Part shown: piece after piece, positions 1-10,240 of the stretch
How positions within the stretch are numbered: the stretch's first letter is position 1
Layout: each line of letters begins with the position of its first letter
DNA from: Zygnema cylindricum
Taxonomy: Eukaryota > Streptophyta > Zygnematophyceae > Zygnematales > Zygnemataceae
Length of the DNA: 48,458 nucleotides
Assembly: GCA_037447655.1 (NCBI GenBank)
Contig: JBBHKE010002442.1
Coordinates: forward strand, 124,377-172,834
Reading direction: 5' to 3'
Translations under genes and position numbers: made by a program
The notes under the pieces: generated by a model
Databases searched by the model: none
Told to the model about the DNA's origin: nothing
What the model saw: the letters and a program-made list of their open reading frames with translations, nothing else

Positions 1-862
1 GGGTTCCAGTCATTGCGTACATGAGACTGCCAACTATAGACCTGTACTGTTCATGTATAGTTCTGGGGACAGGCCCACCAGAGTTTTTGAGGAGTCTAAC
101 ATTTGGATCGAGAGGGGTAGAAATAGGAGTGCAATCGGTCATGGAAAATCTGGCTAGGACCTCGCCTATATATTTTTCTTGCGACAGATAAAGAGTTCTA
201 TTAGGGCGATCCCGACCTACAAAGACCCCAAGGCAATATTCTACTTCTCCTAAATCTGTCATGGAAAAATGGGTGCTAAGCATTGTTTTGATAAGATGGA
301 TGAGAGAAAGAGAGGGGCCAGCAAGAAGGAGATCATCTACGTATATGACAAGAAGGACAAGTGTGTCAGATGTTCCCCGAATAAATAGGCCAAAGTCGGC
401 ATCCAGTTTGGAGAAGCCTTCACGGAGGAGGATTGCCTCTAGGTGCTTATTCCAGACCCTAGGAGCTTGCTTAAGGCCATAGAGGGATTTAAGGAGACGA
501 CATACCAAATGCTCGGAACCCGGAGATACATACCCTTCCGGTTGTTGGAGAAAGATTTCTTCGGTGAGAGTTCCGTAGAGGAAAGCTGTCTGAACATCCA
601 TGTGATGGACGTGCCAGTCATGGGCAGCTGCGAGGGAGAGAAGAATCCGAATTGAGGTGAACTTTGCGACCGGGGCATAAGTTTCTGTGAAGTCGACCCC
701 CTCCTTTTGAAGAAACCCTTTAGCGACAAAGCGAGCTTTAAATCTGTCGAGCGTGCCGTCGGATTTAGTCTTCACCCGGAAAACCCACTTCGAGCCGATG
801 ACGTTTCTGCCTGGAGGAAGGGAGGTAAGTCTCCAGGTGCCATTCCGGAGAAGGGATGCATA
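1..862 (-). pseudogene. pol: copia reverse transcriptase/RNase H region, partial (element A)
   Basis: An open frame runs on the minus strand from 862 to the window edge (about 287 codons) with no stop. It carries the RVT_2 hallmarks: IGSKWVFRVK, FVAKGFLQKEG, TETYAPVAKF, HHMDVQTAFLYG, GLKQAPRVWN, the catalytic YVDDLL motif near 320-340, and SIVGSLMYAMTGT at the edge. It is preceded in frame by a TAA at 863-865 where element C relatives have a Glu codon, so it cannot be made as part of an intact Gag-Pol. The RT part itself looks undamaged, in contrast to element C. It would copy element RNA into cDNA in the cytoplasmic virus-like particle. RNase H continues outside the window. Confidence 0.92.
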
Positions 863-1745
863 TTAAGAGTCCGTGGCGGCTTTCCACTCAACGGCCTGAG
901 GACCAGCCATGGCAACAGAGAATGTAAGTGGAACAGAAACTGTAGAAATTGTGGCAGAGATTGCGGTGCCATGGCTGAGTTTCTGCGCTTGGAGACAGTC
1001 ACTTCTGCGAGGGGCAGGTTCGGATGGAGGGATTTTGTATGGGGTTGCGGCTGGAGGGATGGGAGAGAAAGAGTATGGGTCAGAGTTTGTACGAGTAAGA
1101 AGGGATGGTGTGGAAGGAGGAAGAAAGCCTGAAAGGGATCATGTGAGAGTAGATGTAGGCAAGGAAAGCAGTTTGGGAGGGAGGATGACTGGAAGTGGAT
1201 CGGAGGAGGCATCGGAGGAGGAAGAGGCAATGGGGGAAAAAGATGGGGAGGGAGGAGAAGTGGAAGGAGGTGAGGGAAGAATGGCATCATGACGTTTTAG
1301 AAGGAGTGGCATTTCATTGAAGGTGACGTCACGACTGAGGACAACTTGACGTTCTTTCGTTAACCAGATGCAATATGCCTTAGATTTGGTGCTGTAGCCA
1401 ACTAAAACGCCAGTTTTGGCGCGGCTCTACCATTTGCCTGCCGGTGTCAAGTTTTTGATCCATGCATCACAGCCGAATATTCGAAGGTGCGAAACATCCG
1501 ATTTGGTGGTGTGTCAGGCTTCATACGGGGTAACAGGGAGCACGGAAGTTGGACAACAATTTCGAATATAATTCGCCGTAGAGACAGATTTTGCCCAGAA
1601 TGTGGTGGGCAGATCAGCGTAATGCAATATGGAGCGTGCCATGTTTAGGAGAGTGCGATTATAACGTTCTGAAACCCCATTCTGTTGAGGAGTATGGGGG
1701 GTTGTTGATTGGACGGAGGGAATGTTGCCAGAGCCTCTCCAGGGA
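863..1745 (-). pseudogene. pol: copia integrase C-terminal remnant and Pro/Ser-rich linker (element A)
   Basis: Read down from about 1745, the minus strand gives TPQQNGVSERYNRT and NMARSILHYADL, which is the last integrase catalytic block with its Glu. Then follow STANYIRN, a TGA stop after PYEA, SDVSHLRIFGCDAWIKNL, and a second stop (TAG) after GKW. The rest is the VLVGYSTKSKAY and SRDVTFNE blocks that follow the integrase core in copia, and a Pro/Ser-rich spacer leading to RT. The zinc-binding domain and the first two catalytic Asp blocks are missing. The upstream junction with gag lies at about 1715-1745. Confidence 0.85.
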
Positions 1746-2004
1746 TCGAAGAAAAATGAATTTCGTTTCCTCGTGAACAAAACGAGCAGTTAGGGATGGG
1801 ATGGTGATAGCCGTAGAGGAGTTATCGATTGAGGAAATAAAGGCCGAATAGGACGTCAGAAGACCGCCCAAGATTGCAGAAATTATGTCTTAATCGGAAA
1901 CAGCAGCTCCAACAGTTTTGAGGCGTCCAGCAATAGATTTGATAGAGTTGACGTAGATCTGAATAGATTCTGCGAGATTTTTCTGAGCAGTGTAAGATTT
2001 TTTT

Positions 2005-2202
2005 GAGCAGTGTTGAGCTGGCGTCGAAGAAGTAACTTGTTCGACCAGGATTTGTTCTCATATTTTTTCTGAGCAGTGTTGAGCTGGCGTCGAAGAAGTA
2101 ATTTGTTCGACCAGGATTTGTTCTCATATTTTTTCTGAGCAGTGTTGAGCTGGCGTCGAAGAAGTAATTTGTTCGACCAGGATTTGTTCTCATATGCAGT
2201 GG
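2005..2202. repeat. 66-bp tandem repeat x3 inside gag A
   Basis: GAGCAGTGTTGAGCTGGCGT begins at 2005, 2071 and 2137. The 66-bp unit keeps the gag reading frame (22 codons). Element C has a single copy of this stretch. Confidence 0.95.
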
Positions 2203-2468
2203 AGAAAAGTGTCCAGGCACCGTGAGCCGAGGTGGCGTCACGAATGAGATCAAGTTGCGAGGGTTCAAGTGCAAGTACCAGCCTAGAGTGCGCCTCCTCA
2301 TTACGAGCGAGCCAGGCAGATTTAGCGGCGGCATCGGAAGGTTCCCCTTCGCTTCCGTTAATAACGGACCAAAGTTTTTCACGCCTAAAAAGGTGTTCAA
2401 TCTGAAACTTCCATCCGTAGAAATCCGTGCCATTGAATTTGGCAACGGTATTAGAACTAACGGGGAAA

Positions 2469-2479
2469 GGCCCATAACC
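2469..2479 (-). promoter_or_regulatory. candidate primer-binding site (element A)
   Basis: GGTTATGGGCC on the minus strand is complementary to the anticodon stem-loop of initiator tRNA-Met. It sits at the expected LTR/internal junction and overlaps gag codons I-G-Y-G-P. Drosophila copia is known to prime with a 5' fragment of this tRNA. The assignment is inferred from position and complementarity, and from the same motif in elements B and C. Confidence 0.5.
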
Positions 2480-2482
2480 TAT

Positions 2483-2945
2483 TGAATGAGACGTCATGAT
2501 AACGGACAGAAATACAGAAAGTACAGATAGAGAATGGTGGATGAAAATAATTGCAGAATTAATATAAAAATTGGTGACTTTTACAATGAGGACAAAGGGC
2601 TAAAATAGTGACTGAAGTTGTCACGTAGTAAATGTCTGAAGTTGTCACGTAGTAAAAGTCTGAAGTTGTCACGTAGTAAAAGTGACTAATCTACAGCCTG
2701 TAGTGATCCCGAAGGGTCACTTGGCTCTTCCTAGTATGACGAAAGGGCAAAGTGTCCTTTCGTAAGAAGAGCAAAAAGATCTAGAATCTAAAACAAATAT
2801 CTAAGTCTAAATCTAACTAAATCTAGAACAGAGGTACAAAGAGTAAATGACGAGAATCAGAATACTAGATTACGTTATCTAGTACTAAGTCATTTAAACT
2901 ACGTTTGTAGCAAAGAAGAATTAGGAAGAATCCAGAATTCCAACA
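2483..2945 (-). repeat. LTR of element A (5' LTR)
   Basis: Begins TGTTGG at 2945 on the minus strand and is homologous to the element C LTR: TGCTAGATAACGTA-like block, ACGAAAGGACA, and AAGTGACCCTTCGGGATCAC. The right boundary is inferred at the CA of ATTCA, just before ATAGGTTATGGGCC. This gives about 463 bp, longer than the C LTR partly because of an internal 24-bp triplication. On this boundary the gag ATG (2497-2495) lies inside the LTR. Confidence 0.75.
2612..2683. repeat. 24-bp tandem repeat x3 inside LTR A
   Basis: CTGAAGTTGTCACGTAGTAA recurs at 2612, 2636 and 2660 with an exact 24-bp period. The first two junctions differ slightly. The related LTR in element C has no such array here. 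Confidence 0.93.
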
Positions 2946-4279
<1,334 letters not shown>

Positions 4280-4455
4280 AGAAGAGTGGATACGATATTG
4301 ACATTCAGTACCATTTCACCCGAGAGACCATTGCGGCTGGCACACTCACCTTCCAATTCTGCCAGACTTCCCTCCAATTGGCAGATTTCCTTACCAAGGG
4401 CCTCCATCGACCTCAGTTTGAACTTCACAGAAATTCAGCTGGCCTTAACTTCTAG
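4280..4455 (+). pseudogene. pol: copia RNase H C-terminal tail (left part of element B)
   Basis: Translates to DIDIQYHFTRETIAAGTL, then TSLQLADFLTKGLHRPQFE and a TAG at 4453-4455. This matches the end of pol in element C (HIDIQFHFTRDAIAAGT and QMADFLTKALPRPQFEAH). Sequence 5' of about 4280 is not pol-like, so only the last ~58 codons survive. It is followed at once by a purine tract (AGCAAAGAGGGGGAG) and an LTR, the normal 3' end of a copia element. Confidence 0.88.
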
Positions 4456-4468
4456 CAAAGAGGGGGAG
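4454..4468 (+). promoter_or_regulatory. polypurine tract (element B)
   Basis: AGCAAAGAGGGGGAG directly abuts the LTR start TGTTAAAAG. This is the expected plus-strand primer site for reverse transcription. Confidence 0.75.
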
Positions 4469-4886
4469 TGTTAAAAGATCAGGCTTTGATAGAAGTATTC
4501 TATGTTTGTAAAACTAGAACTGTTTGAGAATATCGAAATCTAGAATTCTAGAGGGTTTCAATATCTAGGATTTCGATATTTAGTCTGCTAGTTTGTCCTA
4601 TCCTGTCTGATCTGTCTTATCTGTCTTTCTCTGCGTACCTCAGGTGCGATCAGAATAGAATCCGGTTAAAAATCTTCTTATGAACCATGACCGGATCCTT
4701 TGAGCGAAGGGTCAAGTGACTCTTCGAATTAAGAAGGTTCCTCAGTTTCCGAGAGGTCACTCTCGGATATTTTCTTGCTGTCCTATTTAACAGCCTGTTA
4801 TGTTTTTCTAAACTATCAATTCAAAAAACTTATATTCAGGCTGTCCTTTTTCAACTCTATTTTCTGCTGCCATGACTTCTAATCTA
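4469..4886 (+). repeat. single LTR of element B
   Basis: Begins TGTTAAAAGATC directly after the purine tract. It ends around 4886, just before ATAGGTTATGGGCC by analogy with elements A and C (no clean CA here). About 418 bp. It shares only patches with the C LTR (CAAGTGAC, GAGAGGTCACTCTCGG), so it is a different subfamily. It is flanked by element sequence on both sides: RNase H to the left, gag to the right. Confidence 0.7.
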
Positions 4887-7222
4887 ATAGGTTATGGGCC
4901 TAGCAACACCAATAGCGTTGCCAAATTTAATGGCTCAGATTTCTACGGATGGAAACACCAGATTGAGCATCTTTTGCGCCGCAAAAAACTTTGGTCAATC
5001 ACTTGTGGCAGCGAGATCGAACTGGCGAAAAAACCAAGTGGCTCGCTTGAAACGAGGAAGCCCATTCTAGGCTTGTTCTCGCTCTTGAGCCATCTCAAAT
5101 TGACATCATTCGCGACGCCATTACCGCTCACTAAGCGTGGTCCCTTTTGTCCTCCGTTTACGAAAATCAGTCCTGGTCCAATAAGTTATTCCTCAAACGG
5201 AAGCTCAACTCTTACAGAAAGCTTCCTACTGATTTTATTCAGGCGTATGTTCAACACCTGAAATCTCTTGCTGGACAGCTTAAGAGCATTAATGCCAAGA
5301 TCTCCGACGATGATCTTATCTCGGCAATTCTTGGCGGTCTGCCGGACTCTTATTCTTCCCTTATTTCCTCTCTTGACAACTCTCCAACTGCGTTAACCAT
5401 TCCTACTTTAACGGCACGCTTGGTACATGAGGAAATGAAACAGTCATTTCAAAACAAGCGTCGTTGCTTTGGCAGCGATTTCCACCAATCTCAGGCCACC
5501 GAAGTCCTCTTCCACCACATGTCGCTATTGTCGAGCGACAGATCACGCCATTGACTTCTGTCCGGCCCTCAAAAGGAAGAATGATCGTCAAGGAGGACCA
5601 GGCCGTACGGATGGGTGAGGTTATTCCGGAGGTGGCGGACCATATCAAGGTCAAGCCTCCTCCGCTGAAGCCACTGTTCCGGCAGTTCAATTTCCGCCAA
5701 CCAATTCTTTCGCCCAACCGTACATTTACTCCAATCCTCCTTTGTTGGATCAATCCACCCCTAATCATCCTGGATACGTCCAATCACCTCCAACGGCTGA
5801 TGTCAACCCTTTGACTTCACTGACGCAATCTGATTTTGGATTTGCGTTGGCGTCGGTTACCAATTCAATCGCGTCAGTTCCATCACCAACCGTACACGAC
5901 GACACCTGGATTGTTGTGCTTCCCACCATTTATCTTCGCGCTCCGATTGGTTTGTCTCCATCGCCCCACTAAATCCTCCAATGCCGATCCTTCTTGGAAA
6001 TAATGTCGCCCTTACAGCCACGCACATTGGCCAAACGGACACTCCTGGCAAATCTACAAATCCAAGCAGCATTAAACTCTCCAACGTCCTTTTTGTTCCT
6101 GCCTTACGAAAGAATCTTTTTTCGGTCGGCGCAGCCTTACAACAAGAGACCACGGCTGTATTCTCCTCTGACCACGTCACCTTTCTAAATCAAACCAAAA
6201 TCAGAGTTAGATTAGGGAATTAAGCTTGGAGACATCTACATTCTTTCCTCCTTTTCTCCCGTTGGATCTGCCAACGTTGCCATCTCTTCCCCGCATATTA
6301 CCCTCTCCAAATGGCACCTTCGGTACGGTCATCTCTCAGGTCCTAGTCTTCATCGGTTATCCAAAGGCCTTGTTACGGGTTTGGACTCCCTTGTGAACTG
6401 CAAAAATTCCTTTTTCCACTGGATGCATCGAAGGAAAATTTTCACGTCTGTCCTTTCCTTCAAGCACCACTCAATCTAACGGTCCTCTTTCCTTAATCCA
6501 TTCTGACTTATGTGGACCAATGTCCAACCCAAGTCATAGTGGTGCGTTGTACTTCGTCACTTTTATCGACGACGCTACTCGTCACAGTCACCTGTACCTT
6601 ATACGTCGCAAATCAAACACTTTAAAATCAAACACTTTCGCCATATTCCAACAGTTTAAATCTAAGGTGGAGAACCAACTCAACTGTCGCATCAAAATCC
6701 TCCGAACTGACAACGGAGGGGAATTCACCTCCACAAATTTGTTTCTTTCCTCTCGCTCCACGGCATAGTCCATCAAACCACGACAGCATATACTCCTCAA
6801 CAGAACGGCGTCTCTGAACGTTATAACCGAACCGTAGTTAACATGGGATGGTCCATGCTACATTTTGCACTTCTTTCTCCTATGTTCTGGGGAGAAGCAG
6901 TTTCAACAGCGAACTACCTCCGAAATCCATGTCCCACCCAAGCTCTTCCAAACCTCACTCCTCACGAGGCTTGGACAGGTCAAATACCGGACGTTTCTCA
7001 TCTTCGAATATTCGGCAGCATAGCTTGGGCGAAATATCTTACTCCTCCCCACAAGTGGAGCAGTCGTGCCAAATCCGGATACTTGGTCGGCTATGCAACC
7101 GAATCCAAAGCATACCGAATTTGGCTCCACACTGAACGGCGCGTCATTTTGAGTCGTGACGTCACATTTGATGAAAAACCCCTTGTCCTCAAACTCATCT
7201 CCTCTAACCCTCCTCCACCTTC
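4872..7222 (+). pseudogene. copia gag-protease-integrase remnant (element B)
   Basis: Start ATG at 4872 (MTSNLIGYGP). Gag shifts frame near 5020-5150 and resumes at YENQSWSNKLFLKR, ISDDDLISAILGGLP and ARLVHEEMK. A CCHC zinc knuckle (CRYCRATDHAIDFC) is intact near 5517-5560 but in another frame. The protease reads DTWIV, then loses its DSG active site to a 7-bp deletion at 5915/5916. It resumes at PILLGNNVALTATHIGQ. Pre-integrase WHLRYGHLSG is near 6316. Integrase blocks: HSDLCGPMSNPS, TFIDDATRHSHLY, ILRTDNGGEF, TPQQNGVSERYNRT, IFGSIAWAKYL and LVGYATESKAYRIW. The element stops near 7222 in the Pro/Ser-rich linker, so RT is absent. There are several frameshifts and stops, including TAG at about 6766. 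Confidence 0.9.
4890..4900 (+). promoter_or_regulatory. candidate primer-binding site (element B)
   Basis: GGTTATGGGCC, identical to the motif in A and C although the surrounding gag codons have diverged (LIGYGPSNTNS). It is complementary to the initiator tRNA-Met anticodon arm. Confidence 0.5.
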
Positions 7223-7224
7223 TT

Positions 7225-7320
7225 CGTCTCCTTCGTTTCATTTTTTTTTTTTCTTTTCCTCCTTTCCTGTTTCCTTTCTTTTCCTCCTTTCCTGTTTCCT
7301 TTCTTTTCTTAATTTCCCTT
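7225..7320. repeat. polypyrimidine, about 28-bp units
   Basis: CTTTCCTGTTTCCTTTCTTT recurs at about 7263 and 7291 after a T-rich start. It directly abuts the broken end of element B. Confidence 0.8.
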
Positions 7321-7469
7321 TTTTCCAAAACGATAAATGCCTCTTCAAATAAACTAATTTGGTTAATACAGAAACGGAAACGGTAATGGTAACGACAACA
7401 TTTTTTTTTTTTCCATATTAAAGTTGCATTTGAAATTCAAACAAAAAACTAAAAACACAATCTCACATT

Positions 7470-7610
7470 CAAACTCCAAAACTGAAACTGAAACCGAAAT
7501 TCAAATTCAAATTCAAATTCAAATTGAAACTGAAATTGATACTGCACCGAAATCTGAAACCGAAGCCGAAACCAAAACTGAAACAAAAACGAAACCGGAA
7601 TTGCTTCTGT
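7470..7610. repeat. hexanucleotide-like repeat (GAAACT/ATTCAA)
   Basis: Degenerate 6-bp units: GAAACTGAAACCGAA, then four ATTCAA in a row, then GAAACC/GAAACT variants. One frame reads as alternating Thr-Glu and Ile-Gln, but nothing else supports coding. Confidence 0.85.
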
Positions 7611-7711
7611 TTGTTCCTTTCCTCTCCTCTCCGTTTCCCCTCCCCTTCTTCCCCCGCCCCACCACAACCCCACCCTAACCCCCCTCCCCCCCCCCGGTTT
7701 TGGAAGCCTAC

Positions 7712-7816
7712 AAGTATTGCAAATCAAGGAGATTCCCGGCTGCCTCGGGCACTGTTCCATTGAGTGACGTCAGCATGACGTCATCATCCCCAATAATCTT
7801 GTTTGAACTCAAATCG
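7712..7816 (-). pseudogene. LRR paralogue, exon 6-like (minus strand)
   Basis: On the minus strand, after GCATGCAG at 7817, a 105-nt exon reads FDLSSNKIIGDDDVM, LTSLNGTVPEAAGNLLDLQ, YL, ending at a GTAGGC donor (7711). It matches exon 6 of the main gene (32940-33056; LDLSRNQYFGGEDVL, SASLNGTIPSELGNLNNLE, YL) in sequence, in phase (2 in, 2 out) and in the same oddity of an insertion between the LRR start and the second half. It is 12 nt shorter than that exon. It is called a pseudogene fragment because its neighbours are missing or damaged, but this exon itself is open and has usable splice sites. Confidence 0.85.
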
Positions 7817-7845
7817 CTGCATGCAAAACATAACATAGAATTATA

Positions 7846-7908
7846 TATAAATATATATATATATATGTATATATATGTATATATATGTATACATATATAT
7901 ATATATCC

Positions 7909-7941
<33 letters not shown>
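7846..7941. repeat. (TA)n/(ATGT) microsatellite
   Basis: TATATA with ATGTATAT interruptions. Confidence 0.95.
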
Positions 7942-7958
7942 AAGAATAGTGAGTTATA

Positions 7959-8130
7959 AAAATTGTGAAAGTAAAGAAACATAGAATAGTGATACTCACA
8001 AATATATTAATTGTGTCAAATTTCCGATACTGTCGGGGATCGAACCTTCTAAAAAATTTTCTCAGAGGTTACTGCATTCCAAAAGCCGAAAAAACAAAAA
8101 AAAATGAAAGAAAATTAAAAAAAAGAAAGA
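7959..8130 (-). repeat. 170-bp dispersed repeat, copy 1 (possible tRNA-derived SINE)
   Basis: Near-identical to 8486-8655. The minus strand carries GGTTCGATCCCCGACAGTAT. GGTTCGATCC fits a pol III B box (GGTTCGANNCC), but no convincing A box was found, so the SINE reading is tentative. A purine-rich tail follows on the plus strand. Confidence 0.55.
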
Positions 8131-8139
8131 GAAAAAAGA

Positions 8140-8213
8140 GAAAAAGTGGAAAGGGAAAGAGGGAGAGAGAGGGAAAAACAAACAAAGAACCGAAAAAGAG
8201 AGTTGAGCTTGAG

Positions 8214-8250
<37 letters not shown>

Positions 8251-8330
8251 AAGAAAGGAAGAAAGATAAGAGTCAATGTGAGGGGGGAGATAAGTTGTAG
8301 GGGGAAGATGGGGGGAGGGGGAGGGAGGGA
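8140..8330. repeat. GA-rich tract
   Basis: Purine-rich on the plus strand, including a (GA)n run at 8216-8247, between the two copies of the 170-bp repeat. Confidence 0.9.
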
Positions 8331-8485
8331 ACGATGGCCAAGGGCGATTTTAACAATAGAAGTAGGACTTATGTCTGCATTTGAGGGAAAGGCAAAAAAA
8401 ACAACAAAAAGGGTATGAAATATGCAAAATGAAAAAGAAAAAAAATATAAAGTAGAAAGAAACAAAATAAGGAAAATATGTTATC

Positions 8486-8655
8486 AAAATTGTGAAAGTA
8501 AAGAAAAATAAAAAAATGATACTCACAAATATGTTAATTGCGTCAAATTTCCGATACTCTCGGGGATCGAACCTTCCAAAAAATTGCTTCGGAGGTTACT
8601 GCATTCCAAAAGCCAAAAAAAGAAAAAAAAAATTGAAAGAAAAAAAAGGAGAGAA
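8486..8655 (-). repeat. 170-bp dispersed repeat, copy 2
   Basis: Direct repeat of 7959-8130, 527 bp further on. The conserved core runs from GTGAAAGTAAAGAAA through ACTCTCGGGGATCGAACCTT to CTGCATTCCAAAAGCC. The B-box-like GGTTCGATCC is intact on the minus strand. Confidence 0.55.
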
Positions 8656-9403
8656 AGCACAAAGAAAGAAAGAAACAATGAAAAAAGAGAAAAAATAGAA
8701 AGGAGGAAAATAAGTACATATTAAAACAGTAAAGAAGGTTTTAAACAAACAAATGAACACATTAATAAATGAAAAATTATAACCTGTTTAAAAATAATAA
8801 TAAAAAACTCCGTATTAGAATTCAAACATTAATTAGAGTGGATAATGGGGAAGGAAATTTAATATGGCCTGTTCTAAATCATATCTCCGGAAAAAAAAAA
8901 TAATAATAATAAGAAATGAAACAAAAAAAAACAAAAAAATAAGGATAACAGAGAACTCTTTCTGTCCACAAAAATTTTAGAGTTTGAAATAATTAGTAAC
9001 AGTTCAAACTTTAGGTATCCATAATTACTAATAATTTTATGTAAAAAGAAAAAAAAGTAAAAGTAATTTCAATCCACAGTAAAAAGAGCATCCATAGCGC
9101 AAATGATTAAAAAAAAAAATAACAATAATAAAACGATGAGAACTTTTAAAATCGATTCAAAAATGGGTAGGCTAGTCCAAGATAATAACTAAAAATAATA
9201 AAAAATAGGAAAAATTAAAAAAAGGCGATACTTAAAACGATTTGGTTTCCAACATAAAATTCCAAAAGACATTTTTATTTCTCCGTTTATTCTTTTACTT
9301 CTTTTTTCTTTTCATTTTTTTTGGCTTCGGTCCATCGTGCCTTCAAAAAAAAAAAAAAAAAAAAAGAAAAAAAAACAAAAAAAAAAAAAAAAAAAAAAAA
9401 GAC
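8656..9403. other. A-rich, no gene seen
   Basis: AT-rich DNA with long A runs (9342-9400). It lies in the minus-strand paralogue interval where an exon 5 equivalent would be expected. I found no LRR-like reading on the minus strand. Confidence 0.65.
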
Positions 9404-9475
9404 AGAATTTTTAAATTTGTGAGTTTTCCAATTGTTGAAGGAATCGGTCCACCAAGATTTTGCCCAATAAAAACC
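9404..9475 (-). pseudogene. LRR paralogue, exon 4-like (minus strand)
   Basis: A 72-nt exon on the minus strand after TTTTTAG at 9476. It reads VFIGQNLGGPIPSTIGKLTN then LKIL, and corresponds to exon 4 of the main gene (VLHGNSLNGTVPSTIGNLIN, LRIL; 31475-31546). Length and phase are identical. The donor is GTCTTT running into a poly-A/T tract, poor compared with GTATGT in the main gene, which suggests splicing decay. Confidence 0.88.
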
Positions 9476-9563
9476 CTAAAAAGATAAAAAGAAAAAAGGA
9501 ATCACAGTGAGATATTTTGAAGTTTCGAAAGTTTCTCCTTCAACAATGCTTCGTTTTAGAAGG

Positions 9564-9596
<33 letters not shown>

Positions 9597-10078
9597 AAAA
9601 AAAAGGAAAGGGGAAGGGAACACCCTTTCGTGATCTTTAGAAATTGATTGTTCGTAATAAATTTTGGTAAAAAAAAAAAAAAAAAAAGTAGGGGAGAACA
9701 AGCATGAAAAACACATTTTTCAGAAAAAAAAATAACACATATATAAAAGAGTATAGATAAAATTTTAAAATGATTGACATATAAACTTAATGGATTTAAA
9801 AATTATCCATTGATAAAAAAACTAAGTTTTGCCAAGAAACATGGTGTGTTTTTGATAAACTAGGGAGAGAGGAGGGAGAGAGGGAAGGAGAGAGGGAGAG
9901 GGAGGAAGAGAGGGAAAGAGTGAGGGAGGAAGGGAGGGAGAGGGAGAGAGAGAGAAGCAAGAAGAGGGAAACCTTTATCAGTATAACATATATAAAAAAT
10001 GGACAGTGTCAAAAATTGTCACAAAATTTTTATCACAAAATGTCACCAATTTTTACAAAATGGACGAGAAAAACTTAC
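9476..10078. other. paralogue intron with poly-A and GA tracts
   Basis: Between the exon 4-like and exon 3-like blocks. Poly-A runs at 9566-9594 and 9670-9687, and a GA-rich tract at 9861-9970. No coding sequence seen. Confidence 0.7.
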
Positions 10079-10240
10079 AAAACTTGGAGACTTGTGAGTT
10101 TAGAAATGTTAACGGAAATAGTTCCCGTTAACAAATTACCCCCAGTAATCACCATTTCTTCGGTTAAATTTGATTCCGTGTAAGAATTTTTAACAAGGAC
10201 AGTTCCGTTCGGATGTGTCACATTTTCCATGCTCACAACC
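10079..10240 (-). pseudogene. LRR paralogue, exon 3-like (minus strand)
   Basis: A 162-nt open exon on the minus strand between CCCCCTGCAG (10241) and GTAAGT (10078). It reads VVSMENVTHPNGTVLVKN, then a segment ending NLLTGTISVNISKLTSLQVL. Exon 3 of the main gene (30535-30672) reads VIHPNGTILVRN and IGTISMNISKLTSLQIL. Phases agree. The paralogue keeps eight more residues, covering the first half of an LRR consensus, that exon 3 of the main gene has lost. Both splice sites look good, so this exon could still be functional. Confidence 0.9.

Larger units (their letters stand above)
1750..2497 (-). pseudogene. gag: copia gag with internal 66-bp triplication (element A)
   Basis: Start ATG at 2497-2495, followed by SIGYGPF and the copia-type gag domain (VAKFNGTDFYGWKFQIEHLF, ending YENKSWSNKLLLRRQ), almost identical at first to element C. 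A 22-codon block (YENKSWSNKLLLRRQLNTAQ and two more) is present three times at 2005-2202. After it the frame shifts. A TAA at 1890-1892 interrupts SD-DIISAILGG. The domain ends near VHEETK, where it is joined to integrase. The CCHC zinc knuckle expected next is deleted. Gag would form the particle shell, but this copy could not do so unaided. Confidence 0.9.
1..2945 (-). mobile_element. Ty1/copia retrotransposon A, cut by window edge
   Basis: Minus-strand element read from 2945 down to 1. In order: an LTR beginning TGTTGGAATTC at 2945, gag, the C-terminal end of integrase, a low-complexity linker, and reverse transcriptase/RNase H running off the window. The order gag-IN-RT is diagnostic of Ty1/copia. 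The left end matches element C up to about 16770, so RNase H and the second LTR should lie outside the window. It is not autonomous: an internal deletion removed the zinc knuckle, protease and most of integrase, and several stops are present. The flank at 2946 is a C/T-rich tract. The target-site duplication cannot be checked because only one end is visible. Confidence 0.93.

Noticed and set aside
439-729. Minus-strand 96-codon frame in element A
   Set aside because: An out-of-frame shadow of the RT coding frame that runs from 862 to 1.
7755-7785. Two TGACGTCA-like palindromes as CRE/bZIP regulatory sites
   Set aside because: They fall inside the exon 6-like coding block of the minus-strand LRR paralogue, which explains the sequence better.
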